Of a stretch of 64,000 bases of DNA, positions 8,273-16,819 are shown piece by piece. The notes under the pieces are model-generated. The model did no database searches, was not told the origin of the DNA, and saw only the letters and a list, made by a program, of their open reading frames with translations. Both the position numbers and the translations under genes were made by a program. Location of the stretch: NCBI RefSeq assembly GCF_018324205.1, contig NZ_AP023356.1, positions 2,046,001-2,110,000 on the forward strand. The letters are read 5' to 3'. Origin of the DNA: Actinoplanes ianthinogenes. GTDB taxonomy: Bacteria > Actinomycetota > Actinomycetes > Mycobacteriales > Micromonosporaceae. Position 1 is the stretch's first letter; every line of letters starts with the position of its first letter.

Positions 8273-8884
8273 ATGACAAGCATCGAGCACATCACCCTCG
8301 AAGTCGCCGACCCCGCCGCCGCCGAGACCTTCTACACCGACGTCCTCGGCCTGGGCGCCTGGGTCCGCGTCCGCGCCTCGGACGCGCCGACCACCGGGTT
8401 CCGCGGTTTCACCCTGTCGCTGGTCGTCTCCCAGCCGGCGAACGTCGACGCACTCGTCGACGCCGCCCTGGCCGCCGGCGCCACCATCGTGAAGCCGGCT
8501 GAGAAGTCCCTGTTCGGATACGGCGGCGTCGTCCGGGCCCCGGACGGCACTGTCGTGACGGTCGCGTCCCCGTCGAAGAAGAACACCGCCCCGGCCTCCA
8601 CGGAGATCGACGACATCGTCCTCCAGCTGGGCGTGGCCGACGTGGCCGCCGCCAAGCGCCACTACGTCGCCGGCGGCTTCACCGTCGGCCGGAGCTTCGG
8701 GAGCAGGTACGTCGAGTTCAAGGCCCCCGCGCGTACCGTAAAGATGTCGCTCTTGAAGCGGAAGGCGCTGGCCAAGGCCGCCGGAGTGCCGGTGGACGGC
8801 ACCGGGTCACACCGGGTGGTGATCGGTGGCGGCGCGCCGGGCGCCGACCCGGACGGCTTCGTGTGGGAGGCCGCCTCGGCCTGA
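8273..8884 (+). CDS. VOC-superfamily protein, two-module type
   Basis: The 203-residue protein begins MTSIEHITLEVADPAAAETF and has a second module from about residue 118 (IDDIVLQLGVADVAAAKRHY). It is therefore a full two-module VOC protein, unlike its 111-residue upstream neighbour. A GAGAGGAAA ribosome site precedes the ATG at 8273. The C-terminal SHRVVIGGGAPGADPDGFVWEA contains the usual closing strand. Possible roles are isomerase, dioxygenase or drug-binding protein; no catalytic set can be fixed. It is convergent with the SDR gene, with 14 bases between stops. Confidence 0.85.
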   Translation: MTSIEHITLEVADPAAAETFYTDVLGLGAWVRVRASDAPTTGFRGFTLSLVVSQPANVDALVDAALAAGATIVKPAEKSLFGYGGVVRAPDGTVVTVASPSKKNTAPASTEIDDIVLQLGVADVAAAKRHYVAGGFTVGRSFGSRYVEFKAPARTVKMSLLKRKALAKAAGVPVDGTGSHRVVIGGGAPGADPDGFVWEAASA

Positions 8885-8898
8885 GCCGGACAGCTCGG

Positions 8899-9651
8899 TC
8901 AGCGGGCCATCCAGCCACCGTCGACGACCAGGACGTGGCCGTTGACGTAGTCGGCGGCGGGGGAACTCAGGAAGACGGCCGCACCGGCGATGTCGGCGCC
9001 CTCTCCCCAGCGACCGGCGGGAATGCGTTCGAGGATGGATCGGGCCCGGTCCGGGTCGGTGCGCAGCGCGGTGGTGTTGTCGGTGGCCATGTAGCCCGGC
9101 GCGATGGCGTTGACCTGCACGCCGAGGGGCGCCCACTCGTTCGCCAGGGCCTTGGTGATCCCGGCGACGCCGTGCTTGCTGGCGGCGTACGACGCGACGC
9201 GGATGCCGCCCTGGAAGGAGAGCAGGCTGGCGACGTTGACGATCTTGCCGTGTCCACGCTCGGTCATCGGCCGCCCGAACGCCTGGCACAGCAGGAACAG
9301 ACCGCTCAGGTTGACGTCCAGCACCCGGTTCCACGAGTGCCGGCTGACGTCCACCGAGTCCTCGCGCTCGATGATGCCGGCGTTGTTGACCAGGATGTCC
9401 ACCCGGTGGTCGCGGTTGATCCCGGCGGCGACCCGCTCGACGGCATCGTGATCGCTGACGTCGAGGTCGACGGCCACCACGTCGCGGCCGAGGCCGGCGA
9501 CCTGCTCGACGGTGCCCGACTGGCTCCCCGGCCGGCCGAGCAGCAGCAGGTCGGCGCCGGCCCGGGCGAGCCCGAGCGCGATGGCCTGTCCCAGGCCACG
9601 GCCGGCGCCGGTCACCACGGCGCGGCGGCCGTGCAGGTCGAACGGATGCAC
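8899..9651 (-). CDS. kduD: SDR dehydrogenase, KduD-like (2-deoxy-D-gluconate 3-dehydrogenase / DKI reductase)
   Basis: This 250-residue classical short-chain dehydrogenase has the NAD(P) motif TGAGRGLG, NNAG, the catalytic Ser in NVASLLSFQGG and the YAASK Tyr-Lys pair. The start HPFDLHGRRAVVTG, IIEREDSVD and the end YVNGHVLVVDGGWMAR are typical of KduD/2-deoxy-gluconate 3-dehydrogenases of uronate (pectin, alginate) breakdown. The GTG at 9651 was chosen because GGGAGG lies four bases upstream. Its upstream region contains TTCC-N8-GGAA and a perfect 12-base inverted repeat, compatible with an IclR/KdgR-type regulator, although no such regulator gene is in the window. Confidence 0.8.
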   Translation of the reverse strand: MHPFDLHGRRAVVTGAGRGLGQAIALGLARAGADLLLLGRPGSQSGTVEQVAGLGRDVVAVDLDVSDHDAVERVAAGINRDHRVDILVNNAGIIEREDSVDVSRHSWNRVLDVNLSGLFLLCQAFGRPMTERGHGKIVNVASLLSFQGGIRVASYAASKHGVAGITKALANEWAPLGVQVNAIAPGYMATDNTTALRTDPDRARSILERIPAGRWGEGADIAGAAVFLSSPAADYVNGHVLVVDGGWMAR

Positions 9652-10066
9652 CGATCCTCCCAAGCCACCGCGTGGCGCGACGTGAACGAAGGCGACGATA
9701 TCCCGCACGCGTCGCCGCGCACCACATGCGACCCGCGGCCGGCTGACTCGCTGGACACCACTTCCGGTCGACCGTCCGGCGGGATGCGTTCCACAATGGC
9801 GGAATGTTTCGGCAGGAATAGCGCGCGGCACCATCCGAAACATTCCTGACATCAACCGTCCTTCTCGGACTCGAAAAACACTCCTGGCCTGCCATTTCCG
9901 GCATGTCCGAGTTGGTGTTGCCGCAGCGTTTCGGCTTCGAAAACGCTTCAGCGCGCACTGCAAAATAGTCGACAGCGGACTTGAAAGGCATGGTCCTCCG
10001 ACAGTTAGGGTCCTTTCCGAACGGCGGGGGTGGGGCCCGCCGATTTGCGGGAAGAGGCATAGGACA
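9652..10066. promoter_or_regulatory. Long divergent control region rich in inverted repeats
   Basis: These 415 bases separate kduD from the glycan operon and hold no gene. They contain four symmetric elements. GGAATGTTTCGG at 9801-9812 is mirrored by CCGAAACATTCC at 9835-9846. TTCC-N8-GGAA lies at 9789-9804. CTCGGAC at 9864-9870 pairs with GTCCGAG at 9905-9911. AGCGTTT at 9925-9931 pairs with AAACGCT at 9941-9947. The two right-hand pairs may be operators or form a structured leader for the operon starting at 10067. Confidence 0.6.
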
Positions 10067-11317
10067 TTGGCTGCCGCCGTCATGGTTTTCGTCTCGGTGG
10101 TTCTCTCGGCATTCGCAGCGGTCACGCTGTGGTGGACGATGCACGCTTGGCGCACGCCGGAGACCCTGGCCGCCACGCGATTCGCGCCGCCGGACGGGGA
10201 ACAACACCTGACCTTCTCGCTCCTGGTTCCGGCCCGGCACGAACAGGCTGTCCTGGAGCACACAGTGGAGCGGCTGCTCCAGTCCACACACGAGGCCTTC
10301 GAGATCATCATCATCGTCGGGCACGACGACCCGGAGACCGCCGAGGTGGCCCACCGGGTGGCGGGCACGGCGCCGGGCCGGATCCTGGTGGTCACCGACC
10401 ACAACGAGGTGAAGAACAAGCCCCGGGCGCTCAACACCGCACTTCCGTACGCCCGCGGTGACGTCGTCGGCGTGTTCGACGCCGAGGACCAGGTGCACCC
10501 CGAGCTGCTGGAGCACGTCGACCACGCGTTCCGCGCGACCGGCGCCGACGTGGTGCAGGGCGGTGTCCAGCTGATCAACTTCCACTCCAGCTGGTACAGC
10601 CTGCACAACTGCCTGGAGTACTTCTTCTGGTTCCGCAGCCGGCTGCACCTGCACGCCAAGAAGGGCTTCATCCCGCTCGGCGGCAACACCGTCTTCGTCC
10701 GCACCGACGTGCTGCGCAAGGCCAACGGCTGGGACGGCACCTGCCTGGCCGAGGACTGCGACCTGGGCGTGCGCCTGTCGAGCCGGGGGTCCAAGGTGGT
10801 CGTCGCCTACGACTCGACGATCGTCACCCGCGAGGAGACGCCGCACTCGCTGCACGGCCTGCTCAAGCAGCGCACCCGCTGGCACCAGGGCTTCCTCCAG
10901 GTGCTGCGCAAGGGTGAGTGGCGGCGGCTGCCCGCGATGCGCCAGCGCCTGCTGGCCCGGTACACGCTGACCGGCCCGTTCATCCAGGCCTTCTCCGGTG
11001 TGGTCATCCCGATCGGCGTCGCGATCGCGATCTGGGCGGAGCTGCCCGTGCTCGTCGCCCTGTTCACGTTCCTGCCGGTGCTGCCGATGGTGGCCACCCT
11101 GATGTTCCAGGTGATCGGCCTGCGCGACTTCGGCAAGGAATACCGGCTGTCCATCAAGTGGCACCACTACGCCCGTTTGATCATCGGAGCTTTTCCGTAC
11201 GCCATCGTCCTGGCCGTGGCAGCGCTGCGTGCCGTCTGGCGCGAGTACACCGGCCGGCGCAACTGGGAGCTGACCTCCCACGTCGGCGCCCACCTGCGTG
11301 AGGTGACGCCCGCATGA
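10067..11317 (+). CDS. Processive family-2 glycosyltransferase (CslA/hyaluronan-synthase-like)
   Basis: The 416-residue membrane enzyme has an N-terminal helix (VMVFVSVVLSAFAAVTLWW). A GT2 catalytic domain follows with the UDP-sugar DxD-type motif D138-A-E-D141, LAEDCDLG containing the catalytic Asp, and Q268RTRW272, the QxxRW signature of processive synthases. Two or more C-terminal membrane spans follow. Such enzymes polymerise beta-linked sugars and extrude the chain. The TTG at 10067 follows GAAGAGG; an ATG at 10082 lacks a ribosome site. It overlaps the next gene by four bases (ATGA). Linkage to a copper-radical oxidase three genes later resembles cslA-glxA of Streptomyces, where a beta-glucan is made at hyphal tips, but this GT is shorter. 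The sugar used here is not known. Confidence 0.85.
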   Translation: MAAAVMVFVSVVLSAFAAVTLWWTMHAWRTPETLAATRFAPPDGEQHLTFSLLVPARHEQAVLEHTVERLLQSTHEAFEIIIIVGHDDPETAEVAHRVAGTAPGRILVVTDHNEVKNKPRALNTALPYARGDVVGVFDAEDQVHPELLEHVDHAFRATGADVVQGGVQLINFHSSWYSLHNCLEYFFWFRSRLHLHAKKGFIPLGGNTVFVRTDVLRKANGWDGTCLAEDCDLGVRLSSRGSKVVVAYDSTIVTREETPHSLHGLLKQRTRWHQGFLQVLRKGEWRRLPAMRQRLLARYTLTGPFIQAFSGVVIPIGVAIAIWAELPVLVALFTFLPVLPMVATLMFQVIGLRDFGKEYRLSIKWHHYARLIIGAFPYAIVLAVAALRAVWREYTGRRNWELTSHVGAHLREVTPA

Positions 11318-12879
11318 CCACGATCGAGCTCGCCGCGCCACTGCCCGCCGTCCCGGACGCGGCTGACGGCGTACGCAAGAAGGACCGGAAGCCGAAAGCG
11401 GACCTGGTCATCGCGCTGGGTCTGACCGCGGTGATCGTGGCGCTGCTGGCCTGGAACATCACCGGGTTCCCGACGGCCAGCGACGACGAGGGCACCTATC
11501 TGGCGCAGGCCTGGGCCGTGCAGCACGGCCGCGGGCTGGCGCATTACACCTACTGGTACGACCATCCGCCGCTGGCCTGGATCCAGCTGGCCGGACTCGC
11601 GTGGATCCCGGCCTGGCTGGCCCCCGGGCTGACCGCGGTGGCCGCCGGGCGGATCGCGATGCTGCCGGTCCAGGCGGCCGGGCTGCTGCTGGTCTACCTG
11701 GTGAGCCGGCGCATCGGCCTGCCGCGCTGGGCGGCCTCGCTCGCCCTGATCACTTACGGTCTGTCGCCGCTCTACCTGACCATGGGGCGGCAGATCTACC
11801 TCGACTCGTTCGCGGTCGTCTGGATGCTCGGGGCGTTCGCGCTGGCGCTGTCGCCGCGCAAGCATCTGTGGCACTTCGCGGCGGCCGGCGCCGCGGCCGC
11901 GATCGCCGTCCTGTCGAAGGAGACGATCCTCGTCATCCTGCCGGCCGTGATCCTGGCCCTGTGGCAGAACGCGGCCCGCAGCTCGACCCGGCCGTGGGCG
12001 ATCGGCGCCTTCGCCAGCGGTCTCGTGCTGGTCGGCTGCTTCTATCCGCTCTACGCGGTGCTGCGCGGCGAGTTGTTCCCCGGTCCGGGGCACGTCTCGC
12101 TGATCGGCGCGTGGCAGTTCCAGCTCGGGTCCCGCTCGGGGTCGGGCAGCGTCTTCACGGCCGGTTCGGGGGCGTCGTCGCTGCTGCACTCGTGGCTCTA
12201 CTACGACGCGGTGATCCTGATCGCGGGGGCGGTGGCCAGCTTCGCCGGTCTCGCGCTGCGCCAGGTGCGGCCGATCGCCCTGGCCGGCGCCGTCCTCGTC
12301 GTGGTCGCCCTGCGGCCGGGCGGTTACCTCCCGGCCATGTACGTCGTTCAGGTCCTGCCGTTCTTCGCGATCGCGATCGCCGGGGTGATCGGCAGTGTCG
12401 TCGCCGCCCTGCCTCCGGTGCAGGTCTGGTGGCGGTGGGCGGTGCTCGGCGCGGCGATCTCGCTGTCGGTCGCGGTGGTGGCGCCGCGCTGGTACGTGGG
12501 TGATCAGCGGGCGCTGACCACGAACGACAACGCGCCGTACGCGCAGGCCGCCGACTACATCCGCGACCGGTTGCCGGGCCGGGAGGGCGCGACCGTGGTG
12601 GTCGACGACGTGCTCTGGCTCGACTGTGTGGACGCCGGATACCCGCCCGACCGGGTCATCTGGTTCTACAAGATCGATCTTGACTCGGCGGTCGCCGAGC
12701 GGCTGCCCGGTGGCTGGCGGGACGTGGACTACGTCGTGTCGACGCCGGCCATGCGCCAGGACCCGAACAGCCTTCCCACCGTACGGACCCTGCTGACGAA
12801 CTCGACCGTGATCGCCTCGTTCGGCCCACAGGACGGCCAGATCGAGATCCGCCGTGTGGACAAGGGAGCTACCGCATGA
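11314..12879 (+). CDS. GT39-type (PMT/ArnT-like) polyprenol-dependent glycosyltransferase, membrane protein
   Basis: The 521-residue protein has about ten hydrophobic segments, and the sequence ASDDEGTYLAQAWAVQHG after the first helix. The acidic pair in the first external loop is the catalytic signature of GT39/ArnT-like enzymes that use lipid-phosphate sugars. YWYDHPPLAW further supports this family (the xHPPL motif). It probably transfers a sugar from polyprenyl phosphate to a protein or glycan outside the cytoplasmic membrane. The start ATG overlaps the upstream stop (ATGA at 11314), and the end overlaps the DPM1-like gene in the same way. The DPM1-like enzyme is therefore the likely donor-lipid supplier. 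Confidence 0.8.
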   Translation: MTTIELAAPLPAVPDAADGVRKKDRKPKADLVIALGLTAVIVALLAWNITGFPTASDDEGTYLAQAWAVQHGRGLAHYTYWYDHPPLAWIQLAGLAWIPAWLAPGLTAVAAGRIAMLPVQAAGLLLVYLVSRRIGLPRWAASLALITYGLSPLYLTMGRQIYLDSFAVVWMLGAFALALSPRKHLWHFAAAGAAAAIAVLSKETILVILPAVILALWQNAARSSTRPWAIGAFASGLVLVGCFYPLYAVLRGELFPGPGHVSLIGAWQFQLGSRSGSGSVFTAGSGASSLLHSWLYYDAVILIAGAVASFAGLALRQVRPIALAGAVLVVVALRPGGYLPAMYVVQVLPFFAIAIAGVIGSVVAALPPVQVWWRWAVLGAAISLSVAVVAPRWYVGDQRALTTNDNAPYAQAADYIRDRLPGREGATVVVDDVLWLDCVDAGYPPDRVIWFYKIDLDSAVAERLPGGWRDVDYVVSTPAMRQDPNSLPTVRTLLTNSTVIASFGPQDGQIEIRRVDKGATA

Positions 12880-14156
12880 CCGTCACCAGCGACCCAGCCG
12901 AGCTCGCCTCGGCCTCACCCGTGTCGGCCTCCCCCGTGTCGGATTCGCCCGTTTCGGATTCGCCGGCGTCGGATTCGGCGGCTCAGGCCCGGGCCGGCAA
13001 GGTGCGCGCGACGATGCGCGGGACCATCGGCGAGCTGCCCGTGCGGACCGCGTTGCGGCAGACCATCGTGGTGCCGACCTTCAACGAGCGGGACAACATC
13101 GTCACCCTGCTCGCCCGGCTCACCGCGGCGCTGCCGGCCGACGAGACCGAGATCGTCTTCGTCGACGACAGCACCGACGACACCCCCGAGGTCATCGCCG
13201 AGGCGGCGCTGAGCTGCCCGATCCCGGTGACCGTGCACCACCGTGAGGACGGCGTCGGCGGGCTCGGCGGCGCGGTGGTCGAGGGCATGCGGCTGGCCCG
13301 CGGCGAGTGGATCGTGGTGATGGACGCCGACCTCCAGCACCCGCCGGAGATCGTGCCCACCCTGATCGGGGCGGGCGCCCGGGACGGCGCCGACCTGGTC
13401 GTCGGCAGCCGCTATGCGGGTGGCGGCAACCGGGACGGCCTGTCCGGCGGGTATCGGCGGCTCGTCTCGGGTGGCTCGACCGCGGTGACCAAACTGATCT
13501 TCCGGAACTCGTTGTTGCAGGTGAGCGACCCGATGAGCGGGCTGTTCGCGATCCGGACCAGCTCGCTGGAGGTCGAGGAGCTGCGTCCGCTGGGCTACAA
13601 GATCCTGCTGGAGCTGGTGGTCCGCAACCGGCCCGGCCGGATCGTCGAGGTGCCGTACTCCTTCCAGCCACGGCACGCCGGCGAGTCCAAGTCGTCGATG
13701 GCCGAGGGCGTCCGGTTCATGAAGCATCTCGGGATGCTGCGGTTCGGCACCCAGCGGGCCCGGATGCTGATGTTCGGCCTGATCGGTGTCTCCGGACTGC
13801 TGCCCAACCTGATCGCGCTGTGGGTGCTCAACGACCTGGCCGGCGTGCACTACCTGCCGGCGGCGGTGCTGGCGAACCAGGTGGCGGTCGGGTGGAACTT
13901 CACCCTGACCGACACGCTGCTCTACCGCTCGCGCCGGGCGCACCGCAGCTTCTGGGGCCGGATCAGCCGATTCTTCCTGCTCGGCAACGTGGACCTGCTG
14001 CTGCGGATCCCGCTGCTGGCGTTGCTGGTCGACGGCGCGCACCTCGGGGTGCTCTGGGCGAGCCTGATCACGCTGGTGATCTCGTTCGTGGCTCGGTTCC
14101 TGATCTCCGACAAGGTCATCTATCGGGCGCGGGTGTTGAAGACGGTGACGGCGTGA
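12876..14156 (+). CDS. Polyprenol-phosphate sugar synthase (DPM1-like GT2) fused to a GtrA membrane domain
   Basis: The 426-residue fusion has a soluble GT2 domain at about 60-285. It carries TIVVPTFNERDNI, VDDSTDD, DADLQHPPE and the GGxxxG-containing loops, typical of dolichol/polyprenol-phosphate mannose synthases. A GtrA-like domain of about four helices follows (LMFGLIGVSGLLPNLIALWV to the end). DPM1 enzymes make polyprenyl-P-mannose or -glucose, and GtrA domains anchor or flip the product. The first 40 residues are a low-complexity Ser/Pro/Asp repeat (SASPVSASPVSDSPVSDSP) absent from the family core. ATGA and GTGA overlaps with both neighbours indicate translational coupling in the operon. 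Confidence 0.88.
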   Translation: MTVTSDPAELASASPVSASPVSDSPVSDSPASDSAAQARAGKVRATMRGTIGELPVRTALRQTIVVPTFNERDNIVTLLARLTAALPADETEIVFVDDSTDDTPEVIAEAALSCPIPVTVHHREDGVGGLGGAVVEGMRLARGEWIVVMDADLQHPPEIVPTLIGAGARDGADLVVGSRYAGGGNRDGLSGGYRRLVSGGSTAVTKLIFRNSLLQVSDPMSGLFAIRTSSLEVEELRPLGYKILLELVVRNRPGRIVEVPYSFQPRHAGESKSSMAEGVRFMKHLGMLRFGTQRARMLMFGLIGVSGLLPNLIALWVLNDLAGVHYLPAAVLANQVAVGWNFTLTDTLLYRSRRAHRSFWGRISRFFLLGNVDLLLRIPLLALLVDGAHLGVLWASLITLVISFVARFLISDKVIYRARVLKTVTA

Positions 14157-16207
14157 CCGCCCCACGACCATTGCTGAGTGACACCAACCGCAAGCAGATC
14201 GCTCGTACCCTCATCGTCGTTCTCCTCGCGGTGATCGCCGCGACCGTGCCGGCCGCGGCGCAGGCGAGCGCCAACCTGATCGCCAACCCGGGCCTGGAGA
14301 AACTCGACGCGAACGGGTTCCCGGTGTGCTGGGAGAAGTCGGGGTGGGGTGACCAGAGCTTCACCTTCGGGCTGACCGGTCCCGGACACACCGGCGCCAA
14401 CGCCATGCAGATCACGCTCGCCACCGCGCCGAACGGCGACCGCAAGGCGATGATGCTGGAGAACCCGTCGTGCGCGCCGAACGTCACGCCGCACCATCAA
14501 TACGACCTGTCGGTCTGGTACAAGACGACGACCGCGAACACGGTCATCACGATGTTCCGGCACGACGTGGCGCAGGGGTGGGTGTACTGGACCGACCTGG
14601 CGACGCTGCCGGTGACCTCGGCCTGGACACAGAAGACGGTCCGGACGCCGGAGGTGCCGGTCGGCACGGACCAGATCGTCTGGGGCGTCACCATCTACGG
14701 GGTCGGCACCTTGCAGACCGACGACTACGCGGTGAACGACGTGACCGCCCCGGCGGCCGGGACGTCGTGCAGCGCGGGAGCGGCGTGCACCAAGGGCACC
14801 TGGGCGGTCATGCCGTTCGATTCTCCGGTGCGCGGCATTCACTCGGTGGTGCTGCGTAATGGGGACGTGCTGCTGGTGGCCGGGTCCGGCAACAATCCGG
14901 ACGACTTCGCCGCCAAGACCTTCAAGACGGCGGTCTATCACCCGAGCAGCGGGACGTTCACCAATGTGGCGACACCCGCCGATCTGTTCTGCTCCGGGCA
15001 CGTGCAGCTGCCGGACGGGCGGGTGCTGGTGATGGGCGGGAACAAGGATTATCCGGCGGCGGACGGCAGCCACGGTTATGAGGGACTGAGGAATTCGTAC
15101 GTCTTCGATCCGGCCACCAATGCGTACACCCGGGTCAACGACATGACCGCCGGCTCGTGGTATCCGTCGGCGACGGTGATGGGGAACGGGGACGTGATCT
15201 CGCTGGGTGGGCTCGGCGAGGATTCGTCCGGGACGGTGGCCACCCAGTATTTCTCGAACGCCGAGCAGCGCTGGCTCGGGCTCGACGAGGCGCACCAGAC
15301 GTGGAACTTCTGGGGCCTGTATCCGTCGATGATCCTGATGCAGGACGGGCGGTTGTTCTATTCGGGCAGTCACGTGTTCGGGAACGGGCTGCCGGGGACC
15401 GGGGCGTCGATCTACAACTACGACACCTCTTCCATTACGCCGGTCAGCGGGTTGCAGAGGAAGGACGAGCGGGATCAGTCGATGAGCGTGCTTCTCCCGC
15501 CCGCGCAGGATCAGAAGGTGCTCACGATGGGCGGCGGGAACATCGACAGCAACCCGGACGCCAACGCGCTCACCGACGTGATCGATCTGAAGCAGGCCAA
15601 CCCGGTCTACACGGCCGGCCCGCCGCTTCCGACGGGCAAGATGTATGTCTCGGCCGTGCTGCTGCCGGACGGCAAGGTCTTCGAGACCGGCGGCGGCCTG
15701 CACAACCGCGCCGACCCGGTGTACGAAGCGTCGATGTACGACCCGGCCACCAACACGTTCACACCCGGGATGGCCACCGATCCGGTGCCGCGGACCTATC
15801 ACTCGTCGGCGTTCCTGCTGCCTGACGGGCGGGTGATGGCGGTCGGCGACAACCCGGGCAACGGCTCGTTCGACATGCGCCTGTCGGTCTACTCGCCGCC
15901 GTATCTGTTCCAGGGCGCCCGGCCGCAGATCCTGAGCGTGTCCTCGAATCAGTGGGCGTACGGGTCGACCCGGACCATCACGGTCGACGGCCCGATCCTC
16001 AAGGCGGAGCTGATCCGCCCCGAGGCGGTGACCCATTCCAGCGACCCCAACCAGCGTTTCGTCGACCTGCCGATGTCGGTGAACGGCGCAACGATCGGCC
16101 TCAACCTGACCTCGAACCCGAACATCGCCCCACCCGGCTGGTACATGCTCTTCGTGGTCGGCACGAACGGCGTCCCGTCGGTCGCGCAGTGGGTCCACGT
16201 CGGATGA
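14153..16207 (+). CDS. Secreted galactose-oxidase-like copper radical oxidase (GlxA-like, AA5-related)
   Basis: The 684-residue protein has a signal peptide or anchor (RTLIVVLLAVIAATVPAAAQA), then a carbohydrate-binding-like domain (LIANPGLEKLDANGFPVCWE). A seven-bladed Kelch domain and a C-terminal early-set Ig domain (DUF1929) complete it. Residues matching galactose oxidase are visible: C280 in FCSGHVQL and Y337 in GSWYPS for the Cys-Tyr cofactor, axial Y549 with H550 in RTYHSS, and H628 in VTHSSD as the third copper ligand. These enzymes oxidise primary alcohols, often of sugars, and make peroxide. It starts GTGA-coupled to the DPM1-GtrA gene and ends ATGA-coupled to the excalibur gene. 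In Streptomyces, GlxA acts on the CslA glycan at hyphal tips. An analogous role is inferred here. Confidence 0.85.
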   Translation: MTAPRPLLSDTNRKQIARTLIVVLLAVIAATVPAAAQASANLIANPGLEKLDANGFPVCWEKSGWGDQSFTFGLTGPGHTGANAMQITLATAPNGDRKAMMLENPSCAPNVTPHHQYDLSVWYKTTTANTVITMFRHDVAQGWVYWTDLATLPVTSAWTQKTVRTPEVPVGTDQIVWGVTIYGVGTLQTDDYAVNDVTAPAAGTSCSAGAACTKGTWAVMPFDSPVRGIHSVVLRNGDVLLVAGSGNNPDDFAAKTFKTAVYHPSSGTFTNVATPADLFCSGHVQLPDGRVLVMGGNKDYPAADGSHGYEGLRNSYVFDPATNAYTRVNDMTAGSWYPSATVMGNGDVISLGGLGEDSSGTVATQYFSNAEQRWLGLDEAHQTWNFWGLYPSMILMQDGRLFYSGSHVFGNGLPGTGASIYNYDTSSITPVSGLQRKDERDQSMSVLLPPAQDQKVLTMGGGNIDSNPDANALTDVIDLKQANPVYTAGPPLPTGKMYVSAVLLPDGKVFETGGGLHNRADPVYEASMYDPATNTFTPGMATDPVPRTYHSSAFLLPDGRVMAVGDNPGNGSFDMRLSVYSPPYLFQGARPQILSVSSNQWAYGSTRTITVDGPILKAELIRPEAVTHSSDPNQRFVDLPMSVNGATIGLNLTSNPNIAPPGWYMLFVVGTNGVPSVAQWVHVG

Positions 16208-16728
16208 CCCTCCGACGCATCACGACGCTCACCGCGGTGGCCGCCCTGGTGGCGGCCGCCGCGGCGGTGCTGGTGGCGCTCGTCCGGGCGGGCCTCGACA
16301 CGCCGTCACCGGTGGCTGCCGCCGCGCCCGCCATCACCGATTCGACGTGGCCGTTCCCCTCGCCCACCGCGGCCTCACGGTCGGCGGCCCCGGCCGTGAA
16401 GCCGGCCGTGGAGCCGGCCGGGACGACGCCGCCGGCTGTCGCGCCCGCCGCCTCGCCGGCCCCGTTCGTCCAGCATTTCGCGGACGGGGCCACCGCAAGT
16501 CCGTTGCCCGCGAAGAAGTCGCCGACCGCTCCGGTGAAGGTCCCGGCCTTCGCCGACGGCTGCGACCACAATTACGGCACCCCCACCCAATGCGTCCCGC
16601 TGACCTTTCCGGCCGGCGTCACGGATGCCTGCTCCTGGCTCGCGGCGCACGGCTTCACCGACCTGAAGGTGGCCGGTCGCGACGTGCAAAACCTCGACCC
16701 CGACGGTGACGGCACCGCCTGTAACTAA
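16204..16728 (+). CDS. Secreted excalibur-domain calcium-binding protein
   Basis: The 174-residue protein has an N-terminal helix (TLTAVAALVAAAAAVLVALV) followed by about 70 residues of Ala/Pro/Ser/Thr linker. Its C-terminal domain starts ADGCDHNYGTPTQCVPLTFP and ends LDPDGDGTACN, the DxDxDGxxC calcium-loop signature of the excalibur family. Two disulfides are likely. It is the last gene of the five-gene glycan operon, starting in an ATGA overlap. The role is unknown. By position it may bind the glycan or wall near the copper oxidase. An AT-rich inverted repeat begins on its stop codon. Confidence 0.8.
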   Translation: MTLRRITTLTAVAALVAAAAAVLVALVRAGLDTPSPVAAAAPAITDSTWPFPSPTAASRSAAPAVKPAVEPAGTTPPAVAPAASPAPFVQHFADGATASPLPAKKSPTAPVKVPAFADGCDHNYGTPTQCVPLTFPAGVTDACSWLAAHGFTDLKVAGRDVQNLDPDGDGTACN

Positions 16729-16751
16729 AGATATAAGTGTTTCAATATCTT
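16728..16751. promoter_or_regulatory. AT-rich inverted repeat after the glycan operon
   Basis: AAGATAT at 16728-16734 is mirrored by ATATCTT at 16745-16751 with a 10-base spacer. The A+T content is strikingly above the surroundings. It may be a terminator stem or an operator/promoter for the peptidase gene starting at 16820. Confidence 0.5.
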
Positions 16752-16819
16752 GTGCTGGGTGGTGAACTCCTGTTCTCCTACGGCGGGCCGCACATCGGCC
16801 TCGACCCTAGGAGCCCCTC

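Noticed and set aside
9652-10066. Known riboswitch (c-di-GMP GEMM or ydaO) in the leader of the glycan operon
   Set aside because: The conserved loops of these classes were not seen; only simple dyads are present.
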